Counted from the first letter of the stretch, positions 44,916 to 56,844 are shown. The stretch is DNA of 64,000 nt from Peromyscus leucopus (GCF_004664715.2 NC_051069.1:72314647-72378646), one strand, 5' to 3'. Program-made: numbers and translations. The notes: a model not told the origin generated them from the letters alone.

Positions 44916-47900
44916 CTCAGCTAAATTAATAAAAAGACACAGAGAGAAAAGATCCAAACTAATAAAATTAGAGATGAATGAAAAGGGGTACATCACAACA
45001 GACACCAAGAGAATCTAGAGAATGATAAGGATACACTTTAAAAATCAGTACTCCACCAAACTGGAAAATCTAAATGAAACAGATGAATTATATAACTTAC
45101 CAAAGTTAAATCGAGATGAAATAAACAATTTAAACATACCTATAACCCCTGGTCAAATAAAAGCAGCAATTTAAAATCTCCAAAAACGTTCAGGGCCAGA
45201 TGGATTCAATGCATAATTTACCAGACCTTCAAAGAAGAATTAATGTCAATGTGCTTCAAATTATTCTTCAAAATACAAAATGAAGGAACACTTTCTAACA
45301 CTTTTTATGAAACTCCTACTACTCTTATCTAAAACCACATAAAGATCCAACCAAAAAAATAGACCAATATTCCTTAAGATTATAGATTTTAAATTCTCAA
45401 TAATTGCTTATAAATTAAAAATACTCAACAGTTCTAAGTACACATAAAAAGATTATTCATCATGATCAAATTGACTTCATCCCAGAGATTCAGGGATGCT
45501 TCAACATACATAAATCAACAAATGTAATGTACCACATAAATAGACTGAAAGACAAAAAGTACATGAGCATTACATTAGATATATAAAAGACCTTTGAAGA
45601 AACCCAAAATCCCTTCATGATAAAATTTCTGGAAAGATGAAGGATACAAGGGATATACCCCAATATAATAAAGGAAATTTACAGCAAGCTCACAGCCAAC
45701 ATTAACCTAAAATGGTGAGAAATTCAAAACACTTCCACTAAAATCAGGAACAAGACAAGCATGTCCACTCTCTCCATACCTATTTAATATAGTAATTCAA
45801 GTCTCAGCTAAAAAAGTAAGACAGCTGAAGGAAATCAAGGGGATACAAATAGGAAAGTAGTCAAAGTATCTTTATTTGAAAATGATATGATTTTTATACA
45901 TAAAAGACCTTAAGGACCCCACCAGAGGATAAACATTCTCAGCAAAGTATCAGAACACAAATTTAACACACAAAAATATGTAACTTTCCTATTTACAAAT
46001 GACAAACATATGGAAAAAGAAATTGGGGGAAATAATACCTTTCACTACAGCCTCAAAAATGATAAAAACATCTTGAGGTAACTCTAGTCAAGCAAGTGAA
46101 ATACTTGTGTAATAAAACTTCAAGACATTGAAAAAAGAAATTGAAGAAGATATTGGAAGGTGAAAAGATAGCCCATGCTCATGGATTGGTGGGATTAATA
46201 GGGTGAAAATGGTCATCTTACCAAAATCAATCTAGAGATTCAATGCAATTCTCATAAAAATTCTCAGACAGTTCTTCACAAAAATTGAAAATCTTTTTCA
46301 ACCTTCAATTTCATATAGGAACACAAAAATGCCAGGATAGCTACAACAAACCTGAATGAAAAAAGAACTGTTGGCGCTAGCACAATCTGAGATTTCAAGT
46401 TGTGTTACAGAGCTATAGTAATAAAAATAGCATAGTGTTGGCATAAAAACAGACACATTGATTAGTGGAATAGAATTGAAGACTCAGACATAATTCCATA
46501 TAACCCAGACACATGATTTTAAACAAAGAGGCCAAAAATACACACTGGAGAAAATACAGCATCTTCAACAAATGGTGCTATTTAAACTGGATGGCTGTAT
46601 ACAGAAGGCTGAAGTTAGATTCATACTTGTCACTCTGCATAAAACTCAACTCCAGATGGATCAAGGACCTCAACATAAGACCAAGACCACATACCCAAAA
46701 TCTGATAGACAAGAAAGTGTGGATAGGCTTGGACTCATTGGCACTGGAAAGGACTTTTTGAACAGAACACTGGTAACACAGACATTAAGATCAAGAAGTG
46801 ATAAATGGGACCTCATGAAATTGAAAAGCTTCTGTACAACAAAGGGCACCATCATCCAGGCAAAACATTGCCCTATAGAAAGGGGAAGAATGAGCTTTAA
46901 CAATTACACATCTAATAGAGGGTTGTATTTATAGATCTAGAATATATAAAAAAAATAAAAAATAAATAAAAACCTGAACATCAAAAAAAGCCAATTTAAC
47001 CAAATTAAAAATGAGGTATAGAACTAACCAGACAGCTCTCAAAAGATAAGACACAAATGCCAGAGAAACACTTTTTAAAATGTTCAACATCTTTAGCCAC
47101 CAGGGAAATGCAAATTAAAACTGCTCTTAGGTTTCATATTATAATAGTCAGAATGGCCAAGATTACTAAAATAAATGACAGCACATGCTGGCAAGGATGT
47201 GGGGATAGAACACTTAGTTGTTCCTGGTGGGAATGCAAACTGGTACAACCACTGCAGAAACCAATGTAGATATTCCTCAAGAAGCTGAGAATTGATCCAG
47301 CTATAACACTCTTGGACCTACACCCTTAGGGATTCTACATCCTACTACAGAGATGCTTGCTTAACTATATTCACTGCTGCTCTATTCACAATAGCCAGAA
47401 CTTGGGAACCACCTAGGTGCCCAGCAATTGATTAATGGCTAATGAAAGGGTGATACATTTAAATAATCGAATATTATTCAACTGTTAGGAAAAAATGATA
47501 TGAAAATTTCAAGTAAGTAGCTGAAGCCTGAAACAATCACCCTGAATGAGATAACCCAGACCCCAAAGACAAACATCATGTTTTCCCTTCTATGTGGATG
47601 CTAGTTTTTGAGCTTAAGATAGGTGTTTCAATTAGAATAACAGGGATTAGGGAGCTAGTAAGGAACCAGGTGGTAGTGGAGAATCTACCAAGGAAGGAGA
47701 AATAAAGTACAGTGCTTTAAAGTGATAAAGGGAAGCAAGGATAGGAGAATGGAATAGAGGGGGAATAGAGGACAGGGTGAAGGAGGGGATAGGGGAAGAC
47801 ACAACTAACACGAAAGGCCTTTTGAAAAGCCACATGGAGGTCTACTATTCTAGAGGCTTACATATATGAACGGAATTAAAACAGACTCAGGATATAATGG

Positions 47901-48413
47901 AGAAGACAATGCCACAACTAGACATCTTATGCCACCAAGGAAAACCTCCAGTACCAAGAATACAGGGTCAGGTTACATCTTGTTGAATCATTGGCCAAAG
48001 GGATTCCATAAACACCTTCAAACATCACAGGCTATCCACAAGGCTACTGGTTACTCACCACATCCTGATGGTAAGACTCATTTCTGAAGACACCACTTAC
48101 CTACATCATCAAACAGAGATAAAACGGGCTGGTGCCAAACTGGGACCCTGCATGCTCCTGGAACAGGAAAGTTATCCTTAATATTATCCATCTGCAAACG
48201 CTGTTACCTACAACAGCAATATGCCTATAATATACACTGTTGCAATCGTGGCATAAATATTATGGAAGTAACCAACCACTTTCTGATTGGAGTTAAGGTC
48301 CGTTCCGTGAGATTGAACCCATACCTGACACTGCTAACATGGCCAAGAACCTGAGACTGTATAGGTCATGGACCTAAGGGGAATCCTCTACTATTATTCT
48401 ACTAAAGGAATGT

Positions 48414-48905
48414 TGTAGCAGGAATCTTAGAAGGTCTTATTAATAAAATCAAACCTGTAGCCAGGTATTGGGGTGAAGCTGGAAGATCAGAGAACCAGAA
48501 CAAGCCACAGCTACCTCACCTCGCCAGTTCCTCAGTTGATCCTGTTTTCTCAGACTGGATGCTTCTGAGTCCTCACCCAGAATGAATCTTAGCCGAACTG
48601 CTGCTCCAAAGCCTGAAAGCTTAACCAGCCAAATGCCTCTAGTTTCTGGTCCTCACGCCTTATATACCTTTCTGCTTTCTGTCTCACTCCCTGGGATTAA
48701 AGGCTCTCTTTCTGGGATTAAAGGCGTGTGTCACCATGCTTGGCTGTATCCTTGAACACATGGATTTCTACCTCTGGGATGCTAGGATTAAAGGCGTGTG
48801 CTACCACTGCCTATCCTCTATGTTTAATATTGTAGCTGTTCTGTCTCTGACCCCAGATAAGTTTATTAGGGTGCACAATATTTCAGGGAACACTATACCA
48901 CCTCA
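48414..48905 (+). mobile_element. LTR-like element (family C here) with B1-like segments, perfect 6-bp duplication
   Basis: Begins TGTAGCAGGAATCTTAGAAG and ends 'ACTATACCACCTCA'. GAATGT flanks it exactly (48408-48413 and 48906-48911), and the L1 3' UTR resumes after the second copy. Inside, at about 48690-48815, 'GGGATTAAAGGC' occurs three times in B1-minus orientation ('TTCTGGGATTAAAGGCGTGT', 'GCTAGGATTAAAGGCGTGTG'). It therefore carries reversed B1-derived segments. No ORF. Confidence 0.9.
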
Positions 48906-49685
48906 GAATGTAGCCATAAAATGACTCCTAATGACATATTGCTATATCCATAGATCAATTTCTCCCTCTTACCTCATCAAAGAGCCTTCTTGTAGTAGAT
49001 GATAATTAACATAGAGACTCACAACTGGCCAATGAGCAGAGAGTGAGAGACCTTGGCACACTCAGCCATCAGTGGAATGTCTTCACCACACCTCTCCCAT
49101 CAAGATTCAGGGATCTATTTGGAAGAGGTGGAGGAAGTATTGTGAGAGCCAGACATGGCTCCCAGGAACCAGGTTCCTCCGAACACAGCAGGACTGATGC
49201 ACATCTGAGCTCACAGAGACTGTGAGAGCACTCACAAGGCCTGCACAGGTCCAGCTGGACAAAAATCTCAACACTGACAAGGGGAAGTGAGTACAAAGAC
49301 ACCAAAGAGATTTGTAATTGTTGCATGCTGTAAGGGAAAAAAAAAATACGTTTTCTCCAGTCGAGTGTTGCTGGGAAGACCCACCATGCTCTAAGACAGC
49401 CCCATACTCAGGAGTTGTTAGCTAAAGCAAAATGAACCTCATGTTTTTTGTTTTGTTTTGCTAGTGTCTTATGGATGTATTTTTTATTTTAGCTCCCCTG
49501 TTTTTATTTTTGTTCTTTCTCTCCTCTCTCTTTTTAAGAGAAAAGAGAAAGAACATGAAATTGGGTGGGTCGGGAGTTAAGGAGGAGCTGAGAGGAGCAG
49601 CAGGTGAGGGAAAATATGATCAAAATATAGTTTGAAAAAAAACTGAAAAAAAGGCCCATAAAACCAACAAATAAAAAACATGAAA

Positions 49686-49854
49686 AATTCGCAAGGCCAC
49701 TTCCCACTGCTCTTTCAATAAAGACCCAACTTCCAAACTTACAGACATCTCATGCTACCTGGACGTCATTTGTACCTTGACCTGTAATGTGTACCTTGAC
49801 CTGTAGTGTCCCATAGCTAGACTTTCTCTGCCTGTGGTGACCTTCTTCTCTTTA
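49686..49854. other. Short unique spacer
   Basis: Lies between the L1 end and the next LTR. An 18-bp unit (GTACCTTGACCTGTARTG) is doubled at about 49772-49808. Confidence 0.6.
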
Positions 49855-49860
49855 CCTCTC

Positions 49861-50162
49861 TGTGGTGATATTTTATTTGTGCTCTGACAAATAATGCTTG
49901 TCTGAAAATCAGAAGGAGGAGCTAGTCACTAGTTAACCATAGAGGTCTGGAGGTCTGTACAGACAGACAGGAAGTGATAGAGCTGGGCGGGGAGAGGAAG
50001 AGATAAGGCGGAGTGGAGAGGAGCTCTCTCTCTTTCGGAGGAGGATTTCTTAGGGGTGAGAACTAGTGGCTGGCTGCTCTGCCTCTCTGATCTTTCAGCT
50101 TTCACCCCAATATCTGACTCTGGGTTTTTCATTAATAAGACCGTTTAGCAATTCATGTTACA
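49861..50162 (+). mobile_element. Solo LTR-like element (family B), perfect 6-bp duplication
   Basis: Begins TGTGGTGATATTTTATTTGT and ends 'AGCAATTCATGTTACA'. CCTCTC is exact on both sides (49855-49860 and 50163-50168). Compared with 17847-18304 it lacks both B1-like inserts, so it is about 155 bases shorter. It has 'TAACCATAGAGGTCTGGAGG', a GA-rich centre and an 'ATTAATAAGACC' AATAAG-type poly(A)-signal region. Confidence 0.93.
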
Positions 50163-50237
50163 CCTCTCTGTCTCCCAGTTCAAGGACTCTGTGAAATCCT
50201 CTCGGGTTCTCTTGGTGGTCTTCATTTTTCATTCTTT

Positions 50238-50585
50238 TATGGTTTGGATATATAATGCTCCCCATCAGGTCCTGTGTTTGAAAACTTGTTTCCCAGCTGG
50301 TGACACTGTTTTTAGAGGCTGTGGAACCTTTTAGAGCTTGAGACTTGTGGAGGAAGCAGGTCCCTGGGGTTGGAGTTAGTGGGAGTGGAAACTTCTAGCC
50401 CAGTTGTGTTTCCTGATTCACCAAAATGTGAATGTTCAGTCTCACAGCCCTGCAGACAACCCAGGGCTGTCATGCCTTTCCTACCACAGCTGGCTGTGCC
50501 TTTACACTGTAAGCCCAAACAAACCCTTCCTTCCAATAAACCCGGAGTTGTTTTTTGAGACCAGCAAAAAGAATGCAATGAAATT
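50238..50585 (+). repeat. Old mammalian LTR-like repeat (MaLR-like)
   Basis: Blocks 'TATGGTTTGGATATATAATG', 'CTCCCCATCAGGTCCTGTGT', 'TTCCCAGCTGGTGACACTGT', 'GGAGGAAGCAGGTCCCTGGG' and 'CCAAACAAACCCTTCCTTCC' follow the order of a familiar mammal-wide LTR-type repeat. It is decayed and the exact family is uncertain. Confidence 0.6.
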
Positions 50586-51375
50586 GCTTTCCCTCATCCT
50601 CAGAGCAGAAGTTCTACAAAGATGGGGTCACAAGGGGCAGAGGGTTGGTTTTCTCACTACTCAGTCTCTGGTGTCATGCAAGAGGTCTGACATTTAAGAT
50701 TTACTTAACATGTTTTCAATGAACAAACGAAAGAACACAGAGGACAGACTTCAGGAGAATTCTGCACCTTTCTTTGCCCTGCCCAACATACCTCTTGGTG
50801 ATTTGGCTAAGATCATAAAGATACACTAATCAAAGTTACAGAGGTTAAAACAAACACAAAAACCCCAATCTGGGAAAGCAAAACAGACCCGAAAGCTCTT
50901 AAAGAATAAATCATTGACAGAGGGAAAAACAAAATGTAATCTGAATATGTACAGAACCATGCGGTTAATTGTTTTAAAAATGTGGTATCAGAGAGACAAC
51001 TTGCTGATAGACCACTTGGAAAGCGCCAGGGAATCATGGGAAGGGTGCACAATTGCCCGAGTTAACAAGCTATAGTCTGGCACCATGTTGGGCTGTGTTA
51101 GAAAGTGAGAGAGACATTGATTGCCTCCCTGTGTCTGATGAGATCAGACCTGCAAGACAGCTTTGAACAGCATTAGCAGAGTGGAGCACTGTCTCCCGAA
51201 CACAGACTCCCTCCCCCATCACCTTCTTCTGCTCGCTCTCACCAGCGTTCATGTGAATTCCTTCAATCTTTCCTTCCCGCTCTACTTGGGAAAAATCCTC
51301 TATATCATTTGAGGCTTGGGGATCAAATTGAAAACACTGTACAAAGAACACAGGCTACTTAGTCTGAAGATGTAG
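50586..51375. other. Unique sequence, no gene seen
   Basis: No repeat recognised. Frames of 79-97 codons show no domain. Confidence 0.4.
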
Positions 51376-51803
51376 CGTCTTAGTTAGGATTACTACCGCT
51401 GTGATGAAACATCATGGCGAAAGAAACTTGGGGAGGAAAGTAGGGTTCATTCAGCTTATGCTTTGACGTCACAGTTAACATGGGCGGAAGCTAGGTCAGG
51501 TACTCTCAAGCAGGGCAGAGACCTGGCGGCAGGAGCTGATGCAGATGCGTGGAGAAGTGATGCTTACTGGCTTGCTCCTCACAGCCTATTCAGCCTACTT
51601 TCTTATAGAACCCAAGGCCACCATACCAAGGATGGCACCACCCACACACAACAGGCTGGGTCTTCCCCAATAAATCACTAATTAAGAAATTGCCCTATAG
51701 GTTTGCCTACACCTGTATCTTATGGAGGCATTTTCTCAATTGAGGCTCCCTTCTCTTTGATGACTCTAGCTTGTTTCAAGTTGACTTAAAACTAGCTAGT
51801 ACA
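51376..51803 (+). mobile_element. Family D LTR-like element
   Basis: CGTCTTAGTTAGG (the first base of TG mutated) to 'AAAACTAGCTAGTACA'. It is the most complete family-D copy: 'CTTGGGGAGGAAAGTAGGGT', 'CTTATAGAACCCAAGGCCAC', 'CACTAATTAAGAAATTGCCC', 'GGCATTTTCTCAATTGAGGC', 'GACTCTAGCTTGTTTCAAGT'. Flanks TGTAG and TGTGA may be a weak 5-bp duplication. Confidence 0.85.
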
Positions 51804-51884
51804 TGTGATAACAGATTACATGTAGCCTATAGTATAATAACCCATCTTTATAAAGTAAACACTGCAGTGTGTCACAGATTGCTC

Positions 51885-52030
51885 AACCCCCAACTACCCA
51901 CTTTGCAGATATTATTAGCCCCATGTTGGAGATGAGGAAAATAGATGCTTTGTCAACATACATAGGAAGCAGTGGAATGAAGGTCTAATTTATGCTCTAG
52001 AGCTGTTCTGAAGCAGGTCTGGTGTGGAGA
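51885..52030 (-). repeat. MIR fragment
   Basis: The minus strand shows the MIR 3' half: complement of 'ATTATTAGCCCCATGTTGGA', 'GATGAGGAAAATAGATGCTT', 'AACATACATAGGAAGCAGTG'. MIRs are ancient tRNA-derived SINEs shared by mammals. Only part is readable. Confidence 0.65.
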
Positions 52031-52074
52031 CCACAACCTTGCTCAATAGAGCATTGTTAAAATTTCCCCCATGG

Positions 52075-52245
52075 CTTAGCGGTTAAGAGCACTGACTGCT
52101 CTTCCAGAGGACCCAGGTTCAATCCTCAGCACCCACATGGCAGCTCACAACTGTCTGTAACTCCAGTTCCAGGGGACCCTCACACAGACATACACACAGG
52201 CAAAACACCGATGCACATAAAAAAAAAAAAAATAAACCAATTAAA
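52075..52245 (+). repeat. Young B2/B3-type SINE with 16-bp target duplication, head truncated
   Basis: Near-consensus 'CTTAGCGGTTAAGAGCACTG', 'ACTGCTCTTCCAGAGGACCC', 'CAGCACCCACATGGCAGCTC', 'TGTAACTCCAGTTCCAGGGG' and an A tail at 52219-52245. AAAATTTCCCCCATGG is exact at 52059-52074 and 52246-52261. The usual first ~15 bases of the head are missing, and the flank's ATGG coincides with the ATGG of the head consensus, so truncation used a 4-bp microhomology. Confidence 0.95.
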
Positions 52246-52286
52246 AAAATTTCCCCCATGGACAAATGACTAATCTTTATGTGTGA

Positions 52287-52560
52287 CTCTTAGTTAGGTT
52301 TCTATTGCTATGCTAAAGACCATGACCCAAAGCCAACTTGGGGAGGAAAGAGTTTATTTCAGCTTAGAATTTATGGTCCATCATAGAGGAACTCAAGGGA
52401 CCTGGAGGCAGGAACTGAAGCAGAAGCCACGAAGGAATGCTGCTTACTGGATTGCTCACTTCCTTATATAATAACCCAGGACCTTATATGACCTGCTCAG
52501 GGGTGGTACACCCCACAGTGTGCTGGAGTCTCCCACACCAATCAAGATCCATGAATGAAA
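52287..52560 (+). mobile_element. Family D LTR-like element, 3' end missing
   Basis: Starts near CTTAGTTAGGTTTCTATTGC, with 'CCAACTTGGGGAGGAAAGAG', 'GGAACTCAAGGGACCTGGAG', 'CCTTATATAATAACCCAGGA' and 'GTGTGCTGGAGTCTCCCACA'. It fades out near 52560 without the usual 'TTTTCTCAA...CACA' end. Confidence 0.8.
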
Positions 52561-53514
52561 GCATGAAAGAAAGGAGTTGGTTTTTGAACTCCATAAACAT
52601 GTTCTGACACAGAAAATGTATAAAATTATTTTCTCTAAGACATTGAAGGTTCTTGAGATAGCCCTAAACTGCAGCTCTATATTTCAGAAATATGTGGATT
52701 TCACACCTGGGTTCTGAGGGCTGGGAGTTACACCACACCACCATTAGCTTTCCCACAATTCCAAGCTGCTAGCCTTCAGCCAATTGCTGCTCATGGGAAT
52801 TGCTCGTGGTGGAATTGGGCGTGACATCATAGAGTCTTATCCCCAGTCCAGCCAACTTCTTGCATTTTTGGAGGTTCAGTGCAATCCTTAGTTGCCAGTA
52901 AATTTAAGTTTGGTTGTGCTACTTGACCTGACCAGTGAAACATTAGTGAGCACAACTTACATGATCTTGACATGCAATTATTCAGTTTGGCTCAGGTCTG
53001 AAGCCTCCGATTTCTTTCATGGAGCCATGAGCCTGTGAATGTGAACTCAGAGAGTCAGCACATGGGGGCCCCTGAACCTACTGCCCAGCCTGAATCCAAG
53101 CTAATCCCAGTTTATATCATCTGATCTTCATTTGATCCTGAAACCTACAAATGTGAGAATAAATGCCTGCCGTGGTTTATTAAATAAGACTATAGTAACA
53201 AAATATGTCTCGTAAGTGCCTCGTGAAGCTCCACATGAGCACAGACACTCACTCCTCACGATGTTAGGCATGTCACAGTAGTGATTCTTCCTGCGGTCTC
53301 TGCCTTAGGATGCCACCTTGTGTGATGGCAAGGAGGGGAGTGACCGGCCACCAGCTGAAATGCTGGCCCTGTGTACAGAGCAACAAAGCCTTGAATCTAT
53401 GGTCCTTTAAGGAATTACTAGAGTTGTGTATGTTTGCTCTAATCTGTTCTTGAAACAGCTCAGAAGGTGAGAAAGCATTGGGGAGCCTTTCTCTTTGGGC
53501 TTTTATGTATGTAC
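52561..53514. other. Unique sequence, no gene seen
   Basis: No transposon recognised. Confidence 0.4.
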
Positions 53515-53690
53515 ACTATTCATTCTAAAAATTTTTATGCAATATATTTTTATGCAATATATTTTTATGTAATATATTTTGTACATATTCTTTCCCTCCC
53601 CCAACTGCCAACCCACCCAAATTTAGGTTCTGTCTCTCTCTTTCAAAACACAAATAAACAAGAAAAAAAAAAGACAAAAATCAAGGCCGA
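53515..53690 (-). repeat. L1 (Lx-type) 3' end, with a 15-bp tandem repeat
   Basis: On minus, the 3' UTR end of Lx: complement of 'CTTTCCCTCCCCCAACTGCC', 'AACCCACCCAAATTTAGGTT' and 'CTGTCTCTCTCTTTCAAAAC', comparable to the plus-strand end at 49500-49620. The left side is three 15-bp AT units (TTTTTATGCAATATA) at 53532-53576. Confidence 0.75.
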
Positions 53691-55120
53691 AAAGGAGGCA
53701 TTCACAGGCCGGTCTGCTGCCATATGGCTCAGACAGGTGAAAGACACTCATAGATCCACCTGGGTCCTCACAATCCAGGCTGGCTGAAGGCATTCACAGG
53801 TCTGCCCAGCACCTTGTGGCACCAGGTAGGTAGGTGCCATTATGATGAGCAAATATATGGTGGAGAAACAGGAAAGAGAGGGACAGAACAGAAGACCTGA
53901 AGTTGGTAAGGAGCAGGCTGATATGAGTGGCCTGCTTGCCACCTAGGGTCAGGGAAATATCCAGGCTGGGGCTGCTGCAAGAACCATGTCTGGGTCCGTG
54001 GTCCTACTACAGCCAGGTTCTGTTGACATTCATGACCCATATTGCCACCAAAGGCCACAAGGATGCCTGGGATCTAGGCCACCACCTGTGGCCATTTTGG
54101 TGTCCGAGGGCTATGCTGATCTAAGTGGCTGTCCTGCCACCCAGGGCCATAGTGGCATTCAGGCCCAGGCTGCTGCCAAGGACCATGTCTGGGTCCATGG
54201 CCTACTGCAGCCAGGGTCTGTGTTGATGTCTCTGGCTCCTGTTACCACCAAAGGCTGTGCAAATACCCCTGGTCTGGTCTATCACCTCAGGCCAGGTGGA
54301 GGTCTGAGGGTCATGCTGTACCTAGGGCCATACAGATCTAAGTGGCCTGTTCTGCCACAAGGTGCCCTGGTGAGGTCTAGGCCTGGGCTGCAGCTAAGGA
54401 CCATGTCGGGGTCCATGGCCCTACCCCAGCTGGGGTCTATGTTGATGTCCGTAGCTTCTGATACCATCAAAGGCCATGCAGATGGCAGGGGTCTGGGCCG
54501 CCACTGGGGCCATGTCGGTATCTGAGGGCCACACTGCCACAGGGGCCATGCCAATCTGAGTGACCTTCACTACCACCTGGGGTCATGGTAACATCTGAGC
54601 CTAGACTGCTGCCAAGGACCATGTTTAGGTCCGTGGTTCTACCACAGAGACCTACCAACAGGGTCTGTGTTGATGTCGGTGGCCCAAGTTGCCACCAAAA
54701 GTTACATGGATGCTAAGGCTGCAACCAGTGACCATTCTAGTGTCCAAGGGCCTTGCTGCTGCCAGGGCCATGCCTACCTGAGAGGCCTATGCTATCACCC
54801 AGGGGCATAGTATAGTGTGGGCCATGTCTGGGTCCATGGCTCTGAAGCAGTCAGTTGATGTCCATGGCTCCTGTTACCACCAAGGGTTGTGCGGATGCCT
54901 AGGGTCTGCTCAGCCACCCAAGACTGAGCATGTTGGTGTCTGAGTGTCACGCTGCTTCCCAGGTTATACTGATCTGGGTGGCCTGTGCTGCCACTGGGCC
55001 GTGGTGATGTCCTGGCCCGAGGTGCTGCCAAGGGCTGTGTTTGTGTTTGTGGTTCTGCTGCAGCTGGGGTCTGTGTTGATGTCCACGGTCCATGTTACCA
55101 CAGGGGGTCACAGGAACCAT
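53691..55120. repeat. Satellite-like element of about 215-bp tandem units
   Basis: The anchor motif GGTCTGTGTTGATGTC recurs with variation at about 54016, 54214, 54432, 54660, 54852 and 55067, spacing roughly 190-228 bases. Within each unit there is a smaller pattern of 'GCCAC...GGGCCATG...GTGTC'. Units diverge strongly, with deletions in units 4-5. The long frames on both strands (e.g. 179 codons plus, 53986-54525) are a by-product of GC-rich repeats and differ between units. Dispersed copies of a similar text exist in rodents; I cannot name the family with certainty. Confidence 0.85.
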
Positions 55121-55865
55121 GTGTGATGAAATTGGAGGGCTGGTCCTGCTTCTTGATGGATACTGTAGCAAGAGAGCTGGCCTTGCCGCTCATGGGAGAG
55201 GTGGCCCTCAAACTAGGAAGAGATGGTTCCACTTTTCACTCAACCTGGGGCATGGGAGAGCTGGCCCCAATGGCATGGACCTAGAAGAGCTAACTCCACA
55301 CCTTGTCTGAAGTAGGGAGGTTCCAGTGTCCCAGACTGACCAGCTCAGCTACCACCCAGACCCACATCCTGAGCCTTGGGTTGGCCCACCCTAGCATCTA
55401 CCCAATCTGTGACCTGATGGAGTGTGTGGAGGAACTGGTCCTGCAGACCAGCAGCCACAGGATCTCCATGACTCGGGGCAACAGTAGGGTGTCTGAGAGG
55501 AGTTTCAGTGAGAGTCCAGTGATGATGGTGTGCCACGGGCCTTGAACCAGACCAATGACTCATTGCCATGAACATTCGTAGGTGGAGCTGATTGGACAAA
55601 GGGTATAATGGGTGACACACAGCAGCACCCAATGCCACTAGGATGAACGAAGAGGTGTTAAGAGAGATGGGAAAGATGGAAGAACGAGGTGGGTTTTATT
55701 TGTTTATTTGCTTGTTGGCTTTGTTTTGCTTTTAATTGATTTTGGGCTGGTTTCCTTTTGGGGGAGGGGCACTGCAGTGGCAGAGGTGAATATGGAGGGA
55801 CCAGGAGGTGAGTGGGACTGGGGTGCATGATGTGAAATTCCCAAAGAATCAATAAAGAATTATAT
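55121..55865 (+). repeat. Downstream part of the satellite-like element, retroposon-like 3' end
   Basis: Continues after the tandem units with 'GAGAGCTGGCC'-type text repeated ('GAGAGCTGGCCTTGCCGCTC', 'GAGAGCTGGCCCCAATGGCA'), a unique section, then T/G-rich sequence and 'GAAATTCCCAAAGAATCAAT' plus AAAG-AAT near 55850. The end resembles the 3' terminus of a retroposon, so the whole 53691-55865 may have moved as one. No coding domain. Confidence 0.5.
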
Positions 55866-56117
55866 CTATGTAACTATATATTCATATAAAAGATAACAGT
55901 TGGCAATGATCATCAAACAATGAAGACTATTACAATGTAAAAATGAAACAAAAAAAAAAAACCAAAAAGAACAAAACGAAACAAAAATAGAAAAGAAAAG
56001 AAAGAAGTGCTTTGTCCTTTGTTGGTGAACAACACTTGGCAAACCTCCCTGAATAGGGAGAGGGCTTCTTTCTTCCCATGTGCACACCCCTTAGGATCCC
56101 AAGTTCTGAGACTAAGG
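55866..56117. other. A-rich and unique sequence
   Basis: Includes an A/AC-rich stretch at 55940-56010. Nothing else recognised. Confidence 0.4.
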
Positions 56118-56194
56118 CCTGGGGGTTGAATCTCAGTCATAGAGGGTTCAAACATAAGGTCCTGGCTTCAACCTCTACTACTGGAAAAAAAATT
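56118..56194 (+). repeat. ID SINE
   Basis: 'CTGGGGGTTGAATCTCAGTC', 'ATAGAGGGTTCAAACATAAG', 'GTCCTGGCTTCAACCTCTAC' and 'TACTGGAAAAAAAA' follow the ID/BC1 order (A box, B box, A-rich end). Both Pol III boxes are mutated. Confidence 0.65.
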
Positions 56195-56844
56195 ACCAAG
56201 TTGTGCATCAATGTGAGGCGAATTCATTCAGGAGTTTTCACAGGAGGTAAAAACTGCTTCTGCTTTTCCTTCATAACTTCCATGTAAGTAGAAAGGAGCC
56301 TGGTCACGGGACCTGGGCTTCAAGGAACCAGAGCTGAGTATGACAGGGAAGAGGGGTGAGAACCAGTGCCAGGCAGGAAGGGTAAACTGAGAGCTGCCCT
56401 GAGGAGACCCCTGAGTCCTCTGCAGCCTTTCCAAAGCAGGATGTGGGGTGGGGTGGAGTGGTCAGAAACTTTCAAGCCTGAACTGCAGAGACCATGCAGG
56501 CAACTCTCCTAGGCAGGTAACCCTTTCCTTTCTGGCTTCCAGATGGTATGTGAAATCCAAAGGGGAGGAAGGCAGATGTCAGGGACAACCCAATGTAAGG
56601 AACATTTCGTTTACATTGGAAAGAGAATAAATAGCACCTGCCGGAACTGTGGAATCCAGCGTGATGCTCAGTAGCCCTGCTGGTCTCTGCCTTTGTTTAT
56701 GTTTATTTTTGCTGAGGCTCCAGAATACGAAGACACAGCTAGAGAGACAAGAGCGCACTAACAGGATCGAAGAAAGGTTGAGGAGAAAGTTATTAAGACG
56801 GAAGGGGGAAAGAACTCTAGTTACATTCAAAGCAAACAGAAGAA

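Noticed and set aside
46513..46934. Open frames of 82 and 120 codons
   Set aside because: They are pieces of L1 ORF2 in the decayed Lx-like element, not host genes. The frame is broken on both sides.
53986..54525. 179-codon plus-strand open frame
   Set aside because: It lies within the 215-bp tandem element. GC-rich repeat units stay open in several frames by composition, both strands are open, and the peptide does not keep a unit structure typical of a selected protein.
53691..55120. Possible CRISPR array because of regular repeats
   Set aside because: Units are about 215 bp, adjoining, with no short repeat/unique spacer alternation, and the genome is mammalian.
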